Source: Sodiomyces alkalinus F11
Lineage: Eukaryota; Ascomycota; Sordariomycetes; Glomerellales; Plectosphaerellaceae
Assembly: GCF_003711515.1 (NCBI RefSeq)
Contig: NW_021167081.1
Location: 1,414,236 to 1,478,235 of the forward strand
Direction of reading: 5' to 3'
DNA length: 64,000 bases
Both the position numbers and the translations under genes were made by a program. This document shows positions 22,059-35,879 of this stretch, piece after piece. The number at the start of each line of letters is the position of its first letter. Position 1 is the stretch's first letter. The notes under the pieces are model-generated. The model saw only the letters and a program-made list of their open reading frames with translations. It was not told where the DNA came from and did no database searches.

Positions 22059-24423
22059 TTACTGCTGCTGGTTCTGCCACGGCGCTTGCTGCTGCGGACG
22101 CGGGAACACAGTAACAGTCTGCAGATTATCGAGCCCACCCCCTATTGGTTGCTGGTTGTTCTGCCACCCCATGCCGGTCTGATGGTTGACGAAAGCCCCC
22201 TGTCGGAACGGGTTCGTGCTTCCGGTCGGTTGCGCCGCGAGCGGGCCGCCGCTGGTCGCCGGTCTCTGTTGCTGCGTCTGAGCCTGGGAGCCCCCCCCGA
22301 AGCTTTTCGCGAACGGGTTCGTGCCGGTGACCATGGACTGGAGGGGTGCTCCTGGCGGCGAGGTGGTGTGTTGCGGAGACTGGAAAGGCGGGGATGACGT
22401 GGAGCCGAAAGGTTGCTGCTGGCTCGGCTGCGGTGATCTCGCGAACGGGTTCGTGGATTGTCTCTGAAGTCCGCCCGGTCCGGGGGGGTTGGTCGGTGAT
22501 CCGATGGGTGGGCTGTTCGTGTTCGGCGGCATACCGGCGGTTTGCTGGCTGATCATCATAGATGCCCTGAATGGATTGGTAGTGGCTGGTGCTTGCAGGT
22601 TGGCCATGCCCGTGGGAGAACTCATCTGGAAGTTCGCCACGTTATCTTGGGGGATGGGTCCCAAGACGCCAGGCTGGAAGGCCGGCTGCGAAGTGAAGCC
22701 GCCGAACCCAGCTCCTATGAAGTTGGGTTGCAATTGTTGCGGCTGCTGTGGCTGTGGCTGTGGCTGTGGCTGTTGCTGCGCTTGACCCCAAGGGTTGAAG
22801 CTTTGCATGTTGGCCACCTGCTGAGGCTGATAAGGGTTGTTGGAGAATGCTGGGGTGGCCTGCTGCATTCCCATGACTTGTTGCTGCTGTAAGGCTCCGT
22901 TGGGGACGAAACCGGTGGGGTTGGCCATCTGCTGGGGGATCTGATTGAAGGGCTGATGCTGATGCTGATGCTGATGCTGAGGCTGAGGCTGGGACTGAGG
23001 TAGAGGCTGTGGTTGTTGCTGTTGGGCAAGATTCGACGCCATGGGGGTTTGGTTCTGCTCGATGGATTCGAAAAAGTCGATCAGATCAGGAGCAGGGCCT
23101 CTAGCAGGTTCGGGTTTCAATGCTCCGGGTTGCGACTTGGAAGGTCCGTTGGGCTCTGGGAACTTGCTGCTCGCGGCCGGCTTAGGATCGGATGGTGTCG
23201 CTGCCGACTTGGAGCCCCCCGTGGCGGCTCCGCTCTTCTTTGCCTGGAGCTCGGCGATGTATTGTCGACGATTGATCTCAAAGTCCGGATCCTTCACGTA
23301 CTCCTCCAATTGCTGCTTAAGGTTGGTGGGAGCATGCTTTAGCTTCGGGACCTCGACTCTCGTCAGATGTTCAAAATGGCGAGCCACTCTCAAGTAGCTA
23401 ACGACAAAGTCGGTCTGTTTGGCAAACTGGCGGTAAATATCCAAGGCTCTCTCGGCGTCTGGTTTCGAAAGTTCAAAGAAGTGACCTGCGAGGATTAGCG
23501 GAGGCGCTTCAAGGGAGACAAAACACTCTAACGGGGAGGGCACCGGTGCTCACCAAGAATATTGATCATGGCCTGGTTCATGGCCTGGAAGAGAGCTAAG
23601 AGATCAAGAACGAGTAGACGGAAAGCGGTTTGGACGATTTCCATAGCGTGGTCGTCTTCCATGATCTGCGAAGGAACAGCAGGAGGAAAACGAAAAGGTC
23701 AGCTCGACTGGCAAAAAAGAAAAAGAAAGAAAGAAAGAAAGACAGAAAGATAGAATCCGGGGAGCATGGGTGTCCACCTACATCGCACTTTAAGAGGGCC
23801 GAGATCTGGCGCTGAATAACCTCAGTCTCCCGAAGCAGGCCCTTTTCCACGGTCAACTTCTCGAGGCGTGACGCCTTCACCCGTACCCAGTCGTACTTGG
23901 TATCGCGATATGCTCGTGCTCTTTCTTGTAGGTATCTGGCGTAGACTCGGATATTGCGACCTTGCGTCTGGGCTGCGCTGGACGGTCAGCCAAACCTGTT
24001 TTGTTACAGCAATGCGTGGGTGCGGAGAGGCAGCTACGGACCATCTGATATAGTGGTGATGGTAAGGAGGCTCGTGTGGTGCGAGAGGTATGCCAGGGTG
24101 GCGTCCGGCGAACCCTCACGGATCATGAGGTGGATGGTGATCAAGCTCTTGAAGACAACGGTCCATGTCGAATCTCGGAGGCGGTTCGAAAGTGCTCTGA
24201 AGATCTCGCCAACGCCAGCCTCGCCGGAATGTGTTGCCACGAGGATGTGTTCGATATATTTGGTCTTGGGGGGCGCCGCCTGGAAGTCACCCATCCTCAT
24301 CATCATCAGCCTTCTGTAGAAACGGGGAGGATATTGGGGGGTAATCGTCTGTCGTGTGTTCTCGGTGCCACGTACCTTGATCTTGGTGGCGCCCTTGACA
24401 GACTTTTCGAACGAGCTCGACAT
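22059..24423 (-). CDS. AP180/CALM-type clathrin adaptor (ANTH domain)
   Basis: Five exons, complement(22059..23485, 23554..23665, 23782..23972, 24042..24279, 24376..24423), 671 residues, all in phase. The ANTH domain occupies about residues 1-270: KGATKIK followed after splicing by AAPPKTKYIEHILVATH, the lysine-rich phosphoinositide-binding site, then WTVVFKSLITIHLMIREG and GRNIRVYARYLQERA. The C-terminal half is a disordered Gln/Asn/Pro tail with four NPF motifs (TNPFRAS, TNPFARS, TNPFAKS, TNPFRQG) for EH-domain partners such as Ede1/Pan1, a DLIDFFESIE element, and a (HQ)n/(PQ)n run encoded by GCTGAT repeats near 22950-22990. It recruits clathrin at the plasma membrane during endocytosis and corresponds to yeast Yap1801/Yap1802. 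The first intron (96 bp) is a multiple of three and stop-free. Confidence 0.93.
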
Positions 24424-26169
24424 TGTTGACGGCGGTCTTGCTGACGACTGCGAGGTTTATGGAGGAGAAAGAGGTCGAGAACGAACACGTGGATCTAGGG
24501 TCGGTGGGAGCAGTCGGATCGGTAGCCAAGATGTCTTTCTCCGCCTGGCCACCTGGATTTCGCGAGAAGTTGGAGCTGGGAGGGCGTCAGGGAACGATTG
24601 GGAACCTTTTTTTTCTTTTGCCTTGTCAGCTTGGGCGACGAGCCATGACCCAGCTTCGTGGTGAGTAGTCGTTTTGGTACAGAAAGCCGCGGTAAGTATA
24701 CAGAGAGATGCCGTGTTGCGCAAGGGGGTACTGTTTGCTGTGCAATGACGATGATGAGTCTTCGCAACACGGACAAATGTGTTTGGACAATGCTGCGTAC
24801 GATAATGATTAATGTTGTTCAGGTTGTCGGCTCAATTGACATCCGCGAATCCCGGGGAGGTTGGGCTCTGAAAGGAACTTCGGCCAAGGCAACTTGGCAG
24901 GCTGTCGTGGGGTTTCTACGGAGGTACACGTAGAGCCCACCAGGTACGTAATACTACAAGCTATGTGGTACCTGTTATTCCTTATTCCTTACCTTATACG
25001 TGTAGGGACCCAGCACATAATTAGGTACAAGGTACCCCGTGAATGACAGTACTTTCGTACGTCAACATTTGAGGTCACTTTTGTGCTGCAGCGATCGACA
25101 AGACACAAACACAGCCAATTTAGTGTAGATGTGTAAGGTACTCAGTAAGGATAAAATTCATTGATCGTACAAAACTACTCAAAGACAAGACTAACAGATG
25201 AGTGCTATTGCAATCAAGCCAAAATAAGAAGAAAAAGCCCTTCACGTTTCTTCGTCGAGACCACGTCATGCCCCAAACCAAAACACCATCCTTCTGCTAA
25301 AAATAACAACAATGACAAAAGTAGGTGATTAAGAAACTCCCTCCACAACCAGTGGTGGTGCTTCTCAATCTCCCATCTTCCAATTCAAATCAAAATCAGA
25401 TTTGCCTTTCATCGCGTCCGATGCTTAACAAGGTCATGTGGCCGAACGCCGAGATCATGGCCACCAAAGTCCATCACAACTCTGCCCTGAAGCCCCCCGA
25501 AAGGGGAGAGCTCGGAAGATCCGGACATTGGCAGCTGCATCATATAATCCACGAGGCTATCATCACCTGTTCGTTTCACCGTTAGCATAGTAACTGAATG
25601 ATGTAGGGTTTGAGGCGGTAAGTAAACGTACGGTTTGTTGAAATGGAAGAATCATGAGGAGAAAAAAGAGAAGAGATTCAAGAGGGCGAGGCTCGCAGAG
25701 CCTTTTTATGAGTCGCGCGCCCGGGTGGATCCCAGTACGGAGGTACGTGTCTCTCCTCGTCAAGTCACGTGAGTTAAGCTTCGCGTTTCTTGAGGACAGT
25801 GGATCCAAAGCGAGTATTCATTGTTGCGAGGTAATTCACATGCATTGTAGGACTAACAGGCCAGATCGATCCGAAACGGCCTCGTCCAAAAATGAATAGG
25901 AGACCAAAAAAGCCTGACTGGTACTCATACGAGGCAAGATGGTAGAAATGGTGCTCTCAAAATGATGCCCATGAACTGATTAAATGTGCTCCGTAAACCC
26001 AGCCATCCCAAGCTCCACCCCTCGTCCAAGTGTGCTGATGCGCCGCAAAAAAAAAAAAGAGGCCAGAAGAAACGCCGTACAGAAGCAGAAGCACTGCTCG
26101 TATCCCCCCATAAACATGATCTCTTAAACAACGCCCCTGTGTCCCGACTCCCGCCGGACGAAAACCACC
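24424..26169. other. Intergenic region
   Basis: About 1.7 kb holding the leader of the AP180-type gene and the 3' side of the next gene. It includes several GGTACC/ACCTTAT elements near 24960-25040. Open frames are short and unsupported. No gene seen. Confidence 0.55.
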
Positions 26170-26987
26170 TCACCAAACAGACGAAGAGACAGATGAAGAC
26201 CACGGCAGACCAGCACGGCCGACTTTCGGACCAGCACAGCGCAGGCATCTCCTCTGCTGCCCCAGATTCGTAACGGAGCAATGCGAGCACACGCGTTTTC
26301 CGCAGGCCGAGCACGTGCAATCGGCCTCGACCCCGTATCCGTATCCGTACCCGTCGACGTCCATCGCAGCAGCGCCACCGTCACAGTCCCCGGACAAGCC
26401 GAGACCGGCACCGCAGTCCTCGCAATTTGTTCCGGATGAAAGCGAGTAGGGGTCGACGTGGGGCTCTGGAGACGATACGCTGGGCCTGGGGGTGGAATTG
26501 ATGCGCCAGAAGCTGTGCAATGATCGTTGTGTAGGTCGCGTTGTCGTCGGGTGGTGGGTGTGAGACATCTCAGGGGTGGGAGAAGGAGAAGGAGAAGGAG
26601 GGCCGACGGCGGTGGGATAGTCGGGCTGTCGTGGCCGCTGGGCGGAGAATAGCATGTTGAGAGTGCGCTCTACAGACATGACAAAAGCGAATGGGTCAGC
26701 CTTAGCTCGTTGTATAATATATGTATCCCTTGCTGAGATGTGGGGTTGCGTTGAGGCCGGCTGGACAGGAAAAGCTTACCGTGAATCTCCTCTTCTGAGG
26801 GTCGGTTGTCGCGGACGCGCTTCATGGTGCGGCTGGGGAGGTGGGGGGGAGTGAAGTAGCGTGAAGACATGGCGACGACGGGTGAGACGGGGGAGGAGTC
26901 TGTCACCATTCTGTCGGGGCGGGAGGGCGAAGAGAAGCATGAGGTGGAGGAGGAGAGCTCGGAACAGGATCGCTTGCGCTTGACCAT
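26170..26987 (-). CDS. Small cysteine-rich, probably zinc-binding protein
   Basis: Two exons, complement(26170..26669, 26780..26987), 235 residues, joined by a 110-bp intron (GTAAGC...CTGTAG) in phase. It starts MVKRKRSCSEL, a basic Ser-rich N-terminus that could be a nuclear signal. Splicing yields SEEEIHERTLNMLFSAQRP. A Pro/Ser/Thr-rich linker follows, then a C-terminal cysteine cluster: CEDCGAGLG, CTCSACGKRVCSHC, CLRC, whose CxxC pairs fit a zinc ribbon or treble clef. I do not recognise a named family. The (GY)n segment just before the cysteines is a short simple-sequence repeat. Function unknown. Confidence 0.7.
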
Positions 26988-28791
<1,804 letters not shown>

Positions 28792-30129
28792 GGTGGGCAA
28801 ACTGGGGATGTGTTGGAGAAGGTCTGCACGATCGGGTCGCGGACGTGACAAGTCCGTTCAGTTACTTTCATATGGCCCTTCCATTGTATTTATACATATG
28901 CAAACACGGATAAAGTCCGCCGTCTTTCATCTCGTGATAGAAATGCCCTTGAGCCAGTACGAGCATGCATGTCAATCCCCATTTTTGGAGGTGCTTGAAG
29001 GTGGTGGGTTAGGTGAGTGAGACGGGGGGGGTCTTCATCCTTGCCATTTGGGTCAAAGTCCGCAGTCCGCTCAATCAAATCGGCGGACTTTTGGCTTTTG
29101 CTTCGCTAGGTACCTTATTAGTAGGCTGGCTCTGTAAGGTACGGAAGTACAACGTACAACGTAGCGGACACGTACCGTAATTACCACAATTTTACAACCT
29201 AAAAACTTATTAAGAGGTATCAAGAGGTATTAAGAGCGCCAAGTTCGTTCGTACCTAAGGTACTCTTCGGACTGGAAACCAAGGCCAAGGTCTTTACCTA
29301 GCGTTAGAACAAACAACGCCAGCGCCGACAACGTCAAAAGTCACAACAGAGTCCCTGTTCAAGGCACTTTGTGTATAATACGAAGAGAAGAATCTAATTC
29401 CGTGACTGGTTCTTCCCGGGGCATCGATGCATTTTCAGCTACTAAGGTAGGTAGGTAAATCTTGTTTCCAACAGCCGATCAATATATCTGCCTACGGATA
29501 GTTCTACGGGGTACAGGTACATGCCGACCTACCCCAGACCCTCTCACACAACATCACACAACATCACGCAACACGTATCTGTACACACACATACATCTTC
29601 AGTCTTCCCAACCCAGGTGGTATACCGATGGCACCGTCCATGTCTAAGGTACTTCTTCAGTACCTACCTTAGATGGAGTAGTCGCCGGTAACTCCTTCCG
29701 TGGAATGCTTCGCACATGTCGTTCCTTCTCTATTTCCGTTTGCTTTGCTCCGCTTTGCTAACGCCAACACCCCCTGACTCGTCCAAACCTTCCTCGAGGC
29801 TGCTCTCTCTTGCTTTCTCTCGGTCTCTCTTTCCGAGCCAGTCATCACGACTCCCCGAAAGGGCCAACATGATAGCGTTTCCAAGCTGCCGCCACGGGTC
29901 TCGAGGCCTCCTTTCCTTTCTTGCCGAGTTTGAAATGGAAATCACCCCCGGCCGATTCAGTCTTCTATAAATACGTCGACCAGTGCCCCGATTCTGGTCC
30001 ATGTCCCAACATGTTGAAAAGACGAATAAACGCATCTTCAATGATTCAGTCTAACAACTCCTCAAAACTGAACAAATAACCAACGAGCGTGCGAAGAATT
30101 AGGAATAACATCAATCTCCCCGCCTTGAC
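28792..30129. other. Intergenic region rich in GGTACC/CCTAAGGTA elements
   Basis: About 1.3 kb. CTAAGGTA-type elements occur near 29255, 29445 and 29645-29672, an ACAACGTACAACGT direct repeat near 29146-29161, and an ACATCACACA tandem repeat near 29545-29570. No gene seen. Confidence 0.55.
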
Positions 30130-33100
30130 TCAAACATCATCATGGCCCAACAGGTTGGCGACGTGTTTAGAATACTGCCGACGACGCCACATGCCCGTCA
30201 CCTTCTGCACATTCCACTTCTTGTCCTCCCTCTTGGCCTTGGCCGATTTTGCCTTTGCCCCCACCAGGAGTCGGACCTTTTTCTTGGCCGGTCCGCCTCC
30301 GTCTTCCGCCCCATCCTGCTCCTCTTCGTCCGACCCGGGTACGTCCAGCGGCCACTCGGACGCGACGGAACGGGGCACGCTCTTCGGCACTTCGAACGGC
30401 AGGGCCGCCGGTAGTTGTATGGCGGGGCCGCCGACGTAGCCGGGTGGTCGTCGAGGCTGCGTCTCCCTGGATTGTCTGAAGGGGTTCCAGATGCTGGTAG
30501 CCCAGGAGGTGGTTCCGGGGCCTTTGTCGTCTTCGGGTTGTCCAAGCGCTGTTGTCATGTTAGTCTCGGTTTGTTTTATTTTATTGATATATATTTGGTT
30601 CAAGAGAGGAAACGACACGGGCAGAAAAAGGAGAGGAAAAAAAAAGGAGGCTTCAGGATTCACTTTACCTTCCCTAAACAAACGAACAGTCGCATCTTCA
30701 ATGGCCGCCTTTTTCCGCGGCGTGTCCGCGAGTAGGGTACCCGTCCTGCCAGGCTCAAAGGCACCTGACGGCTTCAAGACATTCCGGATCGGCTGGCCCA
30801 AATCGGAATCCTCGTCACTCTGAGCACTGCTTGACCGCCGCCTCTTGCCATGGACGGTTTTCTTCACCTCCTGAATGGTCTGCGTCAGGGGCCCATCCAT
30901 TCCCGCGAATGGGACCTGGACGTCGTCGCCCGCCGGGGTTTGCTTCGTCATCGTCGTTGCCACCGACATGCTGCCACCAGAATGCCCCGCGCCGTGACCC
31001 TCCGTCGGCACCGACATCGACACCGACGCTTCACCAGATGCAGACACCACGACATCCGCGTCGAGAGGCGACCGCGTCTCCGACTCCTTGAGTATCTCCT
31101 CCCGCCGCCCAGGACTCTGCAGGTGAAGCGGCCACCGATCCAAGCTAAACCACCGTCTCGGCGCGCGGCGCATGCCTCGCCACCCGGGCCTGGCCCACTC
31201 CCAAACGGGCTCTCGCTGGAGCGTCATCACCGTCTTCTCTCCCGGCCGAAACCGCTGGCGTGCCGGCCAGAGCATGTTCTTCGCCTCGCTGAGCTCGCGG
31301 ATCAGACCGGCCCGCACGGTCTCGACCGCCTCGCCGTGGTGCACGTCCCCCCGGAGCGGCAGCTTGTCCGTCCCCCGGAACAGGGCCGGGTAGGCCGCCC
31401 GCGCGACGGCGGCGTACTTGACGGGGGGCCCGCCGCTCTCGGCGCGCTCGCAGAAGACCTCGTCCGTCCAGACGTCTTGCATGTCGTAGAGTTGGAGGCG
31501 GTGGGAGTCGACGGCGGCGGTGAAGGTCGATCCGCCGCCGCCGCCGGCGCCCTCCATGACGAGCCTTTCGTACGTTTCGTTGATGGTGCGGCGTGCTTCG
31601 GCCTCTGCGGCGCCCATGCGCCAGGCGACGATCTTGAAGGCTAGTGCTGTCACCTCGGCCGAGCTGGGGCCCTTTGTGGCGGCATCGCCGTCCTTTTTCA
31701 GAACCTCCTTCTCGTGCTTCGCCACGGCAATGGCGGTCTCCCAGCCCAGGGGCGGGGTCGTCGCGGGCGGCGGCAGCGTGTCGAGATCAGGGGACTTGGG
31801 GCACTTGAACGAGTACCAGTCGATGCGCATCTCCGGGTGATACTTGTACTTGGGGCGAGAGAAGGTCACCTCGTCGCCCTTCTGACGAAAGCCCAGGCGC
31901 CCGGCATCGGCAAGGAGCTTGCCGTGGTACACGACCTCCTGGGCCACAAAGTAGATCATATCGGGCTTGGTACCGCCGTGGGTGCCGATCGTATTCACGG
32001 CCTTCTTCATCTCCGCGACGCTGCGTCGCACGTTGGCATTCGCCAGCACGCCCCCCGACCAGGGATCGGCCAGCAAGGCCTGTATCCGCTCGGCAAAGAC
32101 CTCCATCCGGCGGTTCTCGGGTACGTAGGCCCTCGACTCGTCCAGGAGCGCATCGTTGGTCGACGGTCCGGCGAGGAAGCGCATCCAGTACAGGTCCCGC
32201 TCCGAAATCTCCTTGTGTTCTCTTGCCTCGCCCCGTTCCTTCAGCACTTCGCTTTGTCGCCGAAGCTCGTCCGTGACCGCTTTGTCCTTGGGTTCCTCCA
32301 TCTTGGTGCCCATGTCCCAGTGGGCGAGGACTTGCTCGAGAAGCTCCCGCGGCGCCCGCCGCTGCGCGGTTTTCAGGAGGTCGCGGATGCCCTTCAGCTT
32401 CTTGAGGAGCGCGAGCTGCGTTTCCTCCTGGCCGGCCAGGTAGCTGGGCTTATAAGGACCCAGGAAGTTGGCGGACGGCAGCGTCACGGGTTCGCCGTCT
32501 TGCATGCTGCCTTTCATGCGCTCCCGATGCCCCCTTTCGACCAAGGGACGGGCTCGCTCGGCCCGTTTGGCGTGGTTCGCCAGCAGGTGCGAGTGCCAAT
32601 ACACAAACCCGAGCGGGTCGAGCTTCTCTCCCGAAGGAGGCTGCATGAGGGCCAGAGGTTTGTAGACGATCTGCTTTCGGGCCTCTTCCTCGGCACGCTC
32701 GCGCTCGCGGATCGGGATGGGCAGGACGAGCCGACGGAAGGCGTTGGCGAGGGCGATGTTCTCGTCGTTGTTGAAATGCGTGAGGACCTGCTGCAGGGCG
32801 GCGCGCTTTGCTCCCCGGTACGCGGCGAACCGGCGGGCGGAATGGCCGTCCGGGATCGTTTCCCCGTCGGCCTTGTCGACCCAGTCCTTGTTGGATAGGT
32901 AGAAGTTGGCCTCCTGGCGAAGAGCGCGGGAGGTCTCGGACGGGCCGAGAGCCATGCACTTCACATACTGCAGGTCTGCAACGTGCGACATGTTGAAGTC
33001 GGGCTGGTAGCCGAAATAGCGGTAGGTCCAGCCTCGCTGGCCCGAGCCGACGAGTTCGGGTTTGGGGTCGAGCGGGTCGTCAACGTCGATGTCCCAGAGC

Positions 33101-34979
33101 CGGGTGTCGTCCTGGCGATACCACAAGTAGAAGTGGGAATGCAAAATGTTGGCAGGAACCTGGTAGTCCACGTCGTGGACCGACTCTGGATTGCGATGAA
33201 GCAGATAGCGAGGCTTCGGTCGGGCGTTTCCTTGGACGTCTCCACTGGTGATATCGGCGACGGCAACAGGAGGGACCGACGTCGGGGCTTTGAGGCGCTG
33301 GGGAAACACGACCGGCTCCGAAAAACCGAGGTTCAGCTTTCTCACGCCGTAGTGGTGCTGCTCGTACAGCCAGTGGGTGCGCAGCATCAGGGTGGCCTCC
33401 TTGAGGTCCCAGCCCCAGTCCTCATCCTTATATACACTCAGGAGGTGCTGGAGGTAAACGGCAATCTCGGCGAAATGGCCCTTCCACCCCAGCGTACGGT
33501 CGATGTCCTCGTCGGCAAGGAAGTTTTTGATGCGGATGAGTTGGATCTTGGGCGAGTGGATGCGCCATCCGCGGTATTCCATCATCTTCAAATCTTGCGA
33601 CTTCGCCTCGCCCTTGTCCTTGAGCCAGTTGATGAGCCAGTTCTCGTCGTACAGCTCCGGCGCGGTAGGACCAGGGAGCTCGGTGCTGCTGGGTACATTG
33701 GCATCGATCATCTCCACGTCGTCGACGTGCCCAGGGGCGTCCCCCGTCCCATGGTGACCGGTATCATCCATCTCGACATCGCCTTGATTCCCAGGGGTTG
33801 TCTCCTTGGAACTTATGTCGAGTATCGTCTTGCGTATACCGAACCTCCGCAAAAGGGCTTTTGCGTAAACGGCCTTTGTGTGCGGCTCTTCCGGATGCGG
33901 CGACGACCCCTCCGCCGCCTTGGACTGCTGCACCGGCTCCTTACCCCTGACCATTGGGTGTCTCACCTCCGCCATCTTTCTCATCTCCGGCAGCATCTTA
34001 TCGACGTGGCTCGACTTTAGCTTCCCAGAATCCAAACCGATATCCTTCATGAGCAAGCAGAGTTCCTCCAGCATCTTCTCTGCCTCCCAGTCTAGCCGAG
34101 CCTTGGTCTTCGGCTTCCCTCCGGGGAGGGGTGCCAGGATTTTGTCGAGGGTCGTGAACCGGTTCGGATTCCAGTCTCGATGTTTGGGGAGGCTATTCCA
34201 GTCCTTGGGTATACCATCGTCCTCGTCCGCCTTGTCGGCCTCGTTCTCGTTCTCTTTCTCGGAATCCAGCTGTGCCACAGTGTGCTTCGCAAGAACGTGC
34301 GAGGAGGTCGTCTCCGCCCCAATGTCGTCCTGGCTTGGACGATTCCCGACGACGAAATGCTTCCAGGTGGTTTTGGGATCATATGTCGGCTCGGTGCCTT
34401 CAGGGGTAGGACGGTACGTCCACTCGGTCGGAAACGGCTCTCTCGGGGCTGGACCGCCGGCGGTTGGCGCAAGGGGGACCTCGTGGTCCTTGGACGGTTG
34501 GGGGAGGAAGCTGCTACGATTGTCCATCTTTTGGCCCAGGGCGAGTCTCACCGCCTCGTGGTCGTGGTCGTAGTCGGCCATGGTGGCCGCGAGTTGCGCT
34601 GGGCCCAGCCTCCGGACTTCTTGCCGAATGAACTCCTCCTCGCGATCCTGTTCTTCCTCCCAGAGGGCTGCGCCCAGGTCCGCGTACTTGAGCCAGGGGT
34701 AGCGGGGGCCGTATACCTCGCCCATTAGGCTTCTGAAGCCGTCGTTTCCCTTCAAGACGTCGTCCAGCACACGGGACGATATGAGATCCTCAAGATGACT
34801 GAAGAGTCCATGGTAGTCCTTAGTCATAAGAAGTTCTCCAGTCTTGTCGTGCGAATCTGGCGGAAATTGCCAGTAAACCTTGCGCACCAGCTCCGCCGCG
34901 TCGGCTGCCTATCGTTAGAGATGCGAGTTTCATAGAGGGCTGACAGGTGATTCATCTTACGCATCTTTGCTTGCGCCAT
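30130..34979 (-). CDS. Large 1557-residue protein of unknown function, probably nuclear
   Basis: Three exons, complement(30130..30548, 30669..34904, 34905-34960 removed, 34961..34979), 1557 residues. Exon 1 is 19 nt (MAQAKM plus one base); the 56-bp intron has branch CTCTAAC and joins to PDAAELVRKVYWQ. The second intron (120 bp, branch GACTAAC) is stop-free and a multiple of three. No membrane segment or known domain is visible. The sequence is charged and Trp/Tyr-rich, with distinctive blocks such as WLINWLKDKGEAKSQDLKM, HFYLWYRQDDTRLWDID and MIYFVAQEVVYHGKLLADAG, acidic spacers, and two basic nuclear-localisation-like motifs near residues 1360 (KRRRSSS) and 1505 (PAKKKVR). It is transcribed divergently from the DSGAT protein gene, sharing a 0.9-kb promoter region. 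I cannot assign a function. An in-frame ATG at 35006 would add nine residues. Confidence 0.75.
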
Positions 34980-35879
34980 GACTGGGGGGGAAAGGGGTTG
35001 TTGCATGTGCCGACGGATTGAGGATTCGATATTGCCCGACTCTGAAAGGTAGTATTCTCCGCCGTCTTGCTGGAAAGAGAAACAAGATGAAAATTGACAC
35101 GCTGTAAGTGACAGCAGCGAACGAAGGTATTGAGATTGTAAAAACTAGAAAGGTGAAACTGAAAGTGTCCAAAAGTGTTGCGGTTTGGTCGTTACATGAT
35201 CATTCTGCACAACAAAGAGGCAAGGAAACCCGTCCAAGTAATGGATTACGAGTACTGACACAGACGCGAAGAGAAGAAAAGGGATGCCTTTGATCAAGAA
35301 GGAGGGAAGACTTGGGACTTTTTCTTTTCTTTTTTCCCCCTCCCACCCCCCAAAACGGTTGCAGGTCATGGGACAAAGAGCGCAATGCAGTCCAACAAGG
35401 GAGCATTCCAAAAGAGGACTCGCCGTCAAAGAAAGGGGACGAGCGATGCGGTACAAAGCAAAGCATCTTCTCAATTGCGGCAGTGTTTCTCTGTCACACC
35501 AACTGTAACAAAGGAGGCGTGGTATTCCCTATCCGGATCGCCGCAACCCTCATGCCGCATTGGGTGAATGAAACGTTGCCGATTCAAGGGATTGTGATTG
35601 TGCCCCAGTCGCCACGATGAAGACAAAGAACGACGGGAATTCCAGGTTCAGACATATGGCGCCGGCAAAAATAGCCCCTTCAACAAAGGATCAATGATCA
35701 ATGATCAATGGGACGGGCAACCCCAGCCCACTCCAAATCTTGAGAGAGGATCAACCAAGCTGTTCCTAAAGACACACATAAGCTGGAAGAATCAGGAACT
35801 TAACACAGAAAATAAGCCAACTAAAGCGACGTTCTGCCAAAAAAGAAGAAAAAAAAGCCCAGAGACACGAATAGGAGAC
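34980..35879. promoter_or_regulatory. Shared divergent promoter region
   Basis: 0.9 kb between the start codons of the 1557-residue gene (minus) and the DSGAT gene (plus). It contains an ATCAATG tandem repeat at 35689-35710 and pyrimidine-rich stretches. Co-regulation is inferred only from head-to-head layout; no specific factor site is identified. Confidence 0.4.
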
